The notes under the pieces: model-generated
The model's database searches: none
Seen by the model: the letters and a program-made list of their open reading frames with translations, nothing else
Told to the model about the DNA's origin: nothing
Shown here: in pieces, positions 57,627 to 64,000 of the stretch
Numbering within the stretch: the first letter of the stretch is position 1
How the letters are laid out: each line of letters starts with the position of its first letter
Assembly: GCA_010093485.1 (NCBI GenBank)
Contig: MU001511.1
Span: 62,001-126,000, forward strand
Reading direction: 5' to 3'
DNA from: Karstenula rhodostoma CBS 690.94
Taxonomy: Eukaryota; Ascomycota; Dothideomycetes; Pleosporales; Didymosphaeriaceae
Length of the DNA stretch: 64,000 bases
Position numbers and translations under genes: made by a program

Positions 57627-59236
57627 TTAGATGTTGTTACCGCACGTAGCAAGATGCCTGTCGTGCTCATCCGTCGTCCACTCAATGTCCCTGCCCATGA
57701 GTCCACGACTCGTGATGGTCGCGTTGACGGGACTCTTAGGGATGAACTCCGTTCCCCGCGTCGCCAGAATCGATAGCACGTGTGCAGCAGCCTAGCACAA
57801 ACATTAGCATCGACTGATCTTTGCAAGAGGGAAATACCATTTCACGGCCCACAGCTTACCTTTGCATTGACGGTCAATGTCGTTGCATTAGGGTTCTCAA
57901 TCGTATCGCAAGCTTGGTGGTAACATGGGTCTTGTTCAACGCCTGTACCGGTGTGGAGTCCGCCTACAGGCTTGCCAATGTTGAAGAAAGATTGGTAGTC
58001 GCTACCACCGGTGAACTTCGCGGCGGTAACGTTGATTCCCTTTTTCGTCAAGTCGTCCACAAATATATTCTCGATGAACTCGCTGCCTGGCGGAGCAACA
58101 AGCCCGTGGGTGCTGCCATCGCCATCGAAAACGCCAAAGTATCCGCGAGACACCATGTCGAAGTTAAGGTACGTAAGAATGTTGTTGGCCTCGGAAACAT
58201 TGAGGTTCGCAGTGTAGTACTTCGATCCGAGCAAGCCGTTCTCTTCCGCGCCCCACCATGCGAAACGGACTTTGTTCTTGACGCGGAACTTTTCGAGAGC
58301 CGTCTTGAGCTCTAAGACGAGGCTGGATCCGGAACCGTCGTCGTTGATGCCGGCGCCTGCTACAACACTGTCGAGATGGCCACCGAGCATGATGACGTTT
58401 TTTGGGTCTCCATCGATAGTCTCTGTGAAGACGTTCTGCGTGATCCTCGTCTCGATGGTCTGAGTTTGCTGGAAGTACGCAGTGATCTCACCCGCCGCAA
58501 TGCGTTCAACAAGAGCCTGTCCGTCCGACAAGTTGATGAATCCCGTTGGCACGTACTCCTCGGGATTAGGTTTGCTCAAAGTGCCAGCTGTGACGGGCGT
58601 CTCAACGTTGTTGTAAAGAATGACGGCGATGGCGCCAGCAGCAGCAGCAGGCTTCATCCTGCCTGCAAAACTCGTTCCATCCGGGCACGTTCCTCGCTGC
58701 ACAAGCACGATCTTATCAGCAACGTCCAAGTTCGCATACCCCTCGCTCGTGCATCCTACATCCCCAGTAGCGCCCAGCACAAGCGGCGCCGTGAAACCCT
58801 CTGCGCTGGTAGAAGGCGAGTACGAAAGCCCGATCACGGTGTATGGGGCGTCTTCAACTTTGAAGCTGATAGAATCAACGTACTGGAACAGCGCGGGGAA
58901 GTCCTGCGTCCAGGTGCGGAAGTTTGTCGAGTTTTTGGTGCGCGAGAGAATGTAGTTAACTGAGGCTACATAGCCTGGGAATCCAAACGCGCGATTGCCG
59001 CCATTGGCCTTTGCGATTTCGTCGAGCTTGACTAGGTTGCCCCAAAGACTGGATAAGGGTGTTAGGAATGGCAATTTTGGAGCTGGCGATAGCGTAGCTT
59101 ACCCCTCCGTAGTGACGAGCTTTTGGAACGGCTTCGAGCTGACCAGGGGACGCGGGTACTCGTAGCTCGACTGCGGTACCGCTGCAGCGAGCGACCGCAC
59201 AGCGCCCGTAAGAACCAGAGCACTCTTGAGCAGCAT
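57627..59236 (-). CDS. Secreted M28 family zinc aminopeptidase with PA domain
   Basis: Extracellular di-zinc aminopeptidase of the leucine aminopeptidase / aminopeptidase Y type that removes N-terminal residues from peptides. Three exons: 59,103-59,236, 57,860-59,048, 57,627-57,791; introns of 54 nt (59,049-59,102) and 68 nt (57,792-57,859), all GTAAGC donors; 496 codons, 495 residues. The N-terminal signal peptide is MLLKSALVLTGAVRSLAAA. A protease-associated domain covers about 130-225 (KIVLVQRGTCPDG...). Metal and catalytic residues are present: H269 and D271 in GGHLDS, D281 in INDDGSGS, E313/E314 in WGAEENG, D342 in NFDM, H410 in GLHTG. A Cys pair (CYHQAC) follows. The last exon adds AAAHVLSILATRG and a 40-residue tail. 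Intact and probably functional. Confidence 0.92.
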
Positions 59237-59955
59237 TCTACCTCAAACGAGAAGACGATTCAAAGGCCTCGCAGCGTCTGAGGACCCTGGCATTGCCTCC
59301 TCTTATACCCGTTCCCGGTTCTCGGAAACTGCTGCATATTGAGACTGATTGCGTGCGAGCCTCCCCCGCCGTTATCATGTCCAGCACGAGCTTGGAAGCC
59401 TCGGCCGTGCTACGAGATCGAGAAAAGCAGGTCCCAAGAGATGTAAATGGAGGTTGCCAAGCGTGGAGTGCAGGTCGGCTTGACACCTGCTGGATCGGGG
59501 GACATCACGTGATGGGATGGCTTGGCTGTGTTAACGTCGTTTGTAGTGTGATATCATGCAAAAGGGCGGAAAGGCACATGTACGGAGCGCATTCTAACCG
59601 ATCATATTCAATTTCAGGCCCACTCAGCTCCCCGTGGATACCTGGGTATCTTCCCCGCGAGGATGCCGTGAAGGCACATTGAGATGCTTCTTTCTCAGTG
59701 CTCATTGTCAGCAAGGACATGTCACGGAGCTAGGATGCATAGGGTTGTCAGTGGTTGTCTCAATCACTACACTAACGCTTGCAAGCGGAGCTCGTCATCC
59801 CGACCTGACCACAGCTTTTCCACCTCTTCACCTAAAACCACACTCGTACCAGAGAAACTTGAATGTTCTACAAGGGCCACCAGCCCATGTCTATGGGGGA
59901 ATCATGTACGCCACCACACCACACCCACTATCATACAGCGTTCTGCCATCTATCT
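59237..59955. other. Intergenic, no gene seen
   Basis: Peptidase promoter region and 3' flank of the ABC1-family gene. Frames here (59,293-60,008 plus) run into the antisense of the next gene and are not convincing. Confidence 0.5.
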
Positions 59956-61965
59956 TCACCCCTCAAACACCCCATGCTGCAAATCCACCCCAAAATCCTT
60001 GGCCATAACCCGCATATGCGCCTCGATATCCTCCTCCATACCCCTCCCCACACCCACCGCCTGTTTGACCTTGCTCCACGTGAAATACGCATCGCTCAGC
60101 AGCAGCACAAACCTAAACCTCAGATGCTTAACCCAGTTGCTCCAGCGCTGGCCCGTGCTGAGATCCGGCGACTCGGCCAGCGCGCGCGACGCCCACAGGC
60201 CCGTGATCTTGAGACGGTTGACAGGCGAACCGAGGAATTGGTTGTTGCCCTGGACGATGCGCAGGTTGCGCCCGATGAAGATGAGCTCGCGCGGCCACTT
60301 GGACTCGTCGCCGAGGATCTGCTTGATGCCATCACGGGCTTTGCTCTGCATTTCGAAGGCACGCTCGGCCTGGTCTTTGCCCTTGCCGCCTTTCTTCAGC
60401 TCGTTGAAAGTGTGTTTGTCGCCGCCTTCGTAGGGCCGCATTAACGTGGCGGACGCGAAGATGTCTGGGTTGTTGACGCCCCAACTCGTGACGATGTCTT
60501 TGATGGTCTCGTTGTCGAAGGCCATGAGTGACTTCCAAAAAAGCGCGTATTGGTGTCGGAACTGCGGGGACATTTGGATGTATAGGCCGTGGTCGATGAG
60601 GACGACTTCGGGCTGGCCGTTGGGCAAGCGGCGGACGAAGATGTTGCCGGGATGCGGGTCACAGTGGACGACGCCCCAGAGGAACATTTGCGCGCTGAAG
60701 AGGTCGACGATGGTGTTCATGGTTGTCTTGAGGGAGACGCCGAGGCCACCGTTGCCGTCGTTTCCTTTCCACTGCTTGCGATTGGGCTTGTAGAGCGTGT
60801 GCTTGGGAGCGTCTTCTGGGACGGATGTGTCAATGTTGGACTTGTCGCTGGGTAGCGGTGGCAGATTCGCGCCGCCTGCTCCTGGACTGCCTTGTCGGAA
60901 GCCGCCGTGCCAGTTGTTCTGTATACCTTCTTTGTCCCAGAGGCGCACGCCCTCTATCCACTCCGCCGTCATGACGCGCTTGCTCGAGAGCTCTCGATAG
61001 ACCTCTGGAATGTAGACTCTTCCGTTCAAGCGCTTCTCGCTAGCGACTAACTCGCGCATCTTCTCTGCATTGTCTGCCTCGTTCTGGAAGTCCGTCTCCA
61101 GCATCAGGCGCTCCGTGATATACGGTACCATCGTGTACAAAGGTATTCCAAACCACCACGTATACGCCTTCGCCACGACCTTGAACGCCCACAGATCCCA
61201 GCCCACTTGGTCCGCAATCTCCCTCTTCTGGACCTTGATGGCGACCTCCCGGCCGTCAGCTAGCCTTGCCCAATGCACCTGCGCCACGCTCGCGCTCGCT
61301 CGTGCCGTCTTCTCCATGATGCCCTTGCCCTGCTCGCCGGCGAAGCTCACGCCGAAGACGTCCTCGACGCTCTTGCCAAAGTCCTCGCGCACAACCTTCT
61401 CCACCTCGGCCCACTCGTTCTGCGGCGCATCGTCGAACATCTTGGAGAACATCTTCTGGAACTGCGGCGGCAGCACGGCGCTCTGCATGGCGATGGCCTG
61501 TCCGATCTTCAAGTACAGCCCGCCATTGTACCGCAACAGGTCGAATATGCGCGTCGCGTTGCGCGCATGTAGTTCCTCGATGCTGTTCGCCAGAGGGGGG
61601 TGTGCGCGAAAGTTGATCTTGTAGTCGAGGCCTATGACAAGCCCCGTCTTGAAGGTACGGAAGCTGCGCGTGAGGGCCGAGGCGTTGAACTGCTTATCGA
61701 GCACGTATCCGGAGCCGACCAGGGCGGACACGACGAACAGGCGGCGCACCCATCTTCTTCTCCGGAACGGGGGTTTGATCTTTCGGGCTTTCGGTTTGGG
61801 GAGGTCGGCGGGGTTGATGGGGCGCGCGGGTTGGAAGCCTTGGGTCTGGACGCGGCGCACGAACGACGGTTGGAGCGGTGGTGAGCGCAGCGAAGTCGGT
61901 GTCAGCAGTCTGGGCGCGACATTGTGGGTCTGGGCTCCTCGGAGGAGACGCAGGCCATGTATCAT
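59956..61965 (-). CDS. Mitochondrial ABC1/UbiB-family atypical kinase (Mcp2/Cqd2-like)
   Basis: Single exon, 669 residues, ATG at 61,965. The N-terminus is Arg-rich without acids (mitochondrial presequence), followed by a membrane segment RRLFVVSALVGSGYVL at about 74-89. This layout fits the yeast Mcp2/Cqd2 group of the inner membrane, which affects coenzyme Q distribution and lipid homeostasis. ABC1-specific motifs are present: KIGQ at 153-156, the Ala-rich ATP-loop equivalent SASVAQVH (about 224-231), ATP-site Lys in VAIKVQK (244), ExD-type ETDFQNEADN (290-299), catalytic HCDPHPGN (434-441) and DHG in place of DFG (458). An insert of about 60 residues (355-410) rich in Gly/Pro/Asn separates the lobes. 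Whether it phosphorylates a protein or acts as an ATPase is unsettled for the family. Confidence 0.9.
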   Translation of the reverse strand: MIHGLRLLRGAQTHNVAPRLLTPTSLRSPPLQPSFVRRVQTQGFQPARPINPADLPKPKARKIKPPFRRRRWVRRLFVVSALVGSGYVLDKQFNASALTRSFRTFKTGLVIGLDYKINFRAHPPLANSIEELHARNATRIFDLLRYNGGLYLKIGQAIAMQSAVLPPQFQKMFSKMFDDAPQNEWAEVEKVVREDFGKSVEDVFGVSFAGEQGKGIMEKTARASASVAQVHWARLADGREVAIKVQKREIADQVGWDLWAFKVVAKAYTWWFGIPLYTMVPYITERLMLETDFQNEADNAEKMRELVASEKRLNGRVYIPEVYRELSSKRVMTAEWIEGVRLWDKEGIQNNWHGGFRQGSPGAGGANLPPLPSDKSNIDTSVPEDAPKHTLYKPNRKQWKGNDGNGGLGVSLKTTMNTIVDLFSAQMFLWGVVHCDPHPGNIFVRRLPNGQPEVVLIDHGLYIQMSPQFRHQYALFWKSLMAFDNETIKDIVTSWGVNNPDIFASATLMRPYEGGDKHTFNELKKGGKGKDQAERAFEMQSKARDGIKQILGDESKWPRELIFIGRNLRIVQGNNQFLGSPVNRLKITGLWASRALAESPDLSTGQRWSNWVKHLRFRFVLLLSDAYFTWSKVKQAVGVGRGMEEDIEAHMRVMAKDFGVDLQHGVFEG

Positions 61966-62578
61966 CGCTGCTTTGCAGAGTGACGAGGGAGGGACGATGT
62001 GGCGCCTGTCATGGCGGGAGGCGCGACTTTTTGTCCTCAGTCAACTGTCATGACGTGCACAGAGTCCTGCGCGCTTAGCACCGAAAACCCCGACGCCGAC
62101 GCGGAACCATCACGGGCACGGGCTGATGCATGCTTCGTCCGATCCGGCGAGGCATAATCTATACATTGCAGTTCTTGGAGCCATATGTATGTTGAAACCA
62201 GGTACAGTTCTTGGAGAGACACGCGCGTATGTTGGAAACCTGGACGAACTACCAATGCTGTTTTTCGCTGTTCATCCTCGGTGAGTCGTGCTACCTAATC
62301 ATCGCAACCACGTTAGGCCTTCGTTGAGCTCATCATGCCTCGATTGAATATGGTGATACCCTTCTAGCACATCCATGGAAGACGAGCTCCTTCTCCTGCG
62401 AGGGCTTGCCAGGCGAGAGTTGTGAGCCATCTCTCAGAGCAGGCCTCGAGCTCCCGTTGATACCGCGACATGGCAGCGACCTGCGATCCGACTCGGCGCG
62501 GCTCTCTGTCGCATGAGCTGGCAGCAGCAACTCTGTCCAGTGTTGTAGTCGGTAGTGTCGTAGACCACTGGACCGGCT
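61966..62578. other. Intergenic, no gene seen
   Basis: About 610 bp between two minus-strand genes. A minus frame 62,364-62,756 overlaps the Yae1 gene end and is not supported. Confidence 0.5.
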
Positions 62579-63205
62579 TCAACTCTGTTCCGCCTCGGCG
62601 CCCTCCCCCCTCGCCTTCTCCACAGCGTCCAAATCCACCCCCAACCGCCTCGCCAGCTCCTCCATGGTGCCCAACCACCGCTTCACAACAGGGTGGCATC
62701 TCGCGACCTCCTGGAACGTGACGTCCTCGTCGCCCTCGTGCCCCTCCACGTCCCACTTGAAGATACCCTCCTCATCCACCCACTCCCTCCCCAGCACGCT
62801 CTCAATCACCAACTCACGGCTCGCGCACTCCAGCAGACGCAGCGCCTCCTTCCATCTCCCCTCATCGTGACCCTTGAGCGCAGTAGCAACGCCCTGCAAC
62901 ACACCCAGCACGCGCCCAACCAGCAGCCCAATCTCGGCGCCCAGCGAAAAGCCCTCGTCGAAGCCTTCCTGCACGAACTTGCCCTTGGCAGCCGAGAGCC
63001 CCTCGCGGTACGCGTCCGTGTCGAGGTTGCGCTGGCGCGACGGCAGGTCGGAGAGCATCTCGTCGCGCTGCGCAGCGAGCGTGGGGGATGCGTCCGGGGA
63101 CAAGCCGTAGATGTCGTCGAGCGGGTCGGCGTGCGGGGGCGTGGGCGGCGCGTTGCCGGCGGGGAGGAAGGTGGGGCCTGGCGAGGGCGAGGGTGCGCGT
63201 ATCAT
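62579..63205 (-). CDS. Yae1-family protein (deca-GX3 motif)
   Basis: Yae1 acts with Lto1 as an adaptor for cytosolic iron-sulfur cluster insertion into the ABC protein Rli1. The core motif is clear: DDIYGLSPD, LPSRQRNLDTDAYREGLSAAKGKFVQEGFDEGF, then repeated Gly every fourth residue (GAEIGLLVGRVLGVLQG), the deca-GX3 signature. From the ATG at 63,205 the protein is 208 residues. The open frame reaches an earlier ATG at 63,364 (261 residues), and another lies at 63,295; I preferred 63,205 because the added N-terminus has no family character. A C-terminal helical region (about 110-208) is fungal-type. Single exon. Confidence 0.83.
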   Translation of the reverse strand: MIRAPSPSPGPTFLPAGNAPPTPPHADPLDDIYGLSPDASPTLAAQRDEMLSDLPSRQRNLDTDAYREGLSAAKGKFVQEGFDEGFSLGAEIGLLVGRVLGVLQGVATALKGHDEGRWKEALRLLECASRELVIESVLGREWVDEEGIFKWDVEGHEGDEDVTFQEVARCHPVVKRWLGTMEELARRLGVDLDAVEKARGEGAEAEQS

Positions 63206-63676
63206 AGTGCGTGCAGAGGACTGGGAGCTGGCAGGACTTTGGTGGTGAGGTGCGGCTCTGCTGGGCAACAAATTCCACCGCGTTGGACCTTGCATGTGGC
63301 ATGTGGCGGGGTTAAGAATTAGCGCGAAGTGTGGAGGAGTTACAGGAAATGGTTGAAATGGCATCCTGAATTCCGTCGGCAGGATTCACTAATCAATGCT
63401 ATTCCAGTCCGACGGTCTGATTGGCAGCGTTGGTGGTGTTGCTCCCATGACGCGGGTTCTCTGTTCGTCCGCGCAGGTCGACTCGTTCCTCCCACGGCGT
63501 TTAGCATCCTAAACGCCTGGTCGGATGAATTGTGGTCCTCCAGGCCTGAGAGATAAACCAAGCGTTCATGTCTTCGGGTTTCCGAACCAGAACCGTTTCT
63601 ACACTCGCGGCAGACCTCGAACGAATATCCCACTGCCACTACCACTACCACATCCAACCTTGACCCGGCACCCAAC
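63206..63676. promoter_or_regulatory. Divergent promoter between the Yae1-like and dehydrogenase genes
   Basis: About 470 bp (310 bp if the earlier Yae1 start is used) between start codons facing away from each other. No specific site was identified. Confidence 0.45.
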
Positions 63677-64000
63677 ATGGTCTCTCTCAGCGAGGTCCGC
63701 ACCCACAACGCGTCCCTTTCCTCCCTCGCTCCCAATCTCGTCGCCGTCTTCGTCGGTGGCACCTCTGGCATCAGCCACTACACAGCCCTGGAGTTCGCAC
63801 GCAATACACGCTCCCCGCACATTTACCTCGTCGGCCGCAACGCCACAGAAGCTGCCAACATCATCAACGAGCTCAAGTCCATAAACTCTTCCTCCAAAGT
63901 CGATTTCATCCAGAAAGATGTGAGTCTGCTACGCAAAGTGGACGAGGCGTGCAGAGAAATAAAGGACAAGGAGAAGAAGGTGAACCTGTTGTTCATGACA
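63677..64000 (+). CDS. Short-chain dehydrogenase/reductase, 5' end only (runs off the window)
   Basis: Starts at ATG 63,677 in the context CCCAACATGG and stays open for 108 codons to the window edge. A Rossmann fold start is visible: NLVAVFVGGTSGIS, with the GGTSGI cofactor-binding loop (TGxxxGxG type) at about residues 28-33. A second strand follows, IYLVGRNATEA, then VDFIQKDVSLL (adenine-pocket Asp) and the start of the next strand, VNLLFMT. The catalytic Ser-Tyr-Lys lies beyond the window. NAD(P)-dependent oxidoreductase; substrate unknown. Confidence 0.85.
   Translation, partial: MVSLSEVRTHNASLSSLAPNLVAVFVGGTSGISHYTALEFARNTRSPHIYLVGRNATEAANIINELKSINSSSKVDFIQKDVSLLRKVDEACREIKDKEKKVNLLFMT

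Overview
This is a filamentous ascomycete genome window. Short introns (46-109 nt), Rcf1, a Dsc4-like protein, Yae1, a CAP10 glycosyltransferase and a fungal retinal/rhodopsin gene group fit Pezizomycotina, probably Dothideomycetes; the species cannot be named. The window has two compartments. Positions 1 to about 23,900 are extremely AT-rich and almost lack TpG and CpA. Start codons have therefore nearly vanished and stop codons are everywhere. This is the expected product of repeat-induced point mutation (RIP), which turns CpA/TpG into TpA. From about 24,000 to the end, composition is normal and gene-bearing.

The AT-rich block can be partly read through the mutations. It holds a 1.2-kb A-tailed repeat family in several copies on both strands, a PIF1-family helicase relic (2,530-3,960), a candidate transposon with about 190-bp terminal inverted repeats (8,988-11,517), and a full-length 7.5-kb Ty3/gypsy retrotransposon with two 502-bp LTRs (15,371-22,868). 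The gypsy element has recognisable protease, RT, RNase H, integrase and chromodomain remnants. It sits inside a copy of the A-tailed repeat, and another copy at about 14,030 preserves the empty site.

Next to the block lies a carotenoid/retinal cluster: a rhodopsin (24,881-25,947, minus), bifunctional lycopene cyclase/phytoene synthase carRA (26,801-28,718, minus) and carotenoid dioxygenase carX (29,319-31,440, plus). carRA and carX are divergent over a 600-bp shared promoter. Together they would make carotene backbones, cleave them to retinal and supply the opsin chromophore. The usual fourth member, phytoene desaturase carB, is not recognisable in this window.

The rest is mainly housekeeping: a two-Myb telobox protein, a hotdog thioesterase, a CAP10-type glycosyltransferase, an incomplete RING gene, a RING/coiled-coil/tail-anchored protein, Rcf1 divergent from a Dsc4-like gene, a bZIP factor with polyglutamine, a frameshifted sugar transporter pseudogene, a secreted M28 aminopeptidase, a mitochondrial ABC1-family kinase, a Yae1-family protein and the 5' end of a short-chain dehydrogenase cut by the window edge. 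Two long intergenic stretches (43.8-48.2 kb and 50.1-54.9 kb) carry several microsatellites and no gene I can support.

Exon boundaries were worked out by eye from splice consensus, frame continuity and family alignment. Where exon lengths summed to a whole number of codons this is stated.
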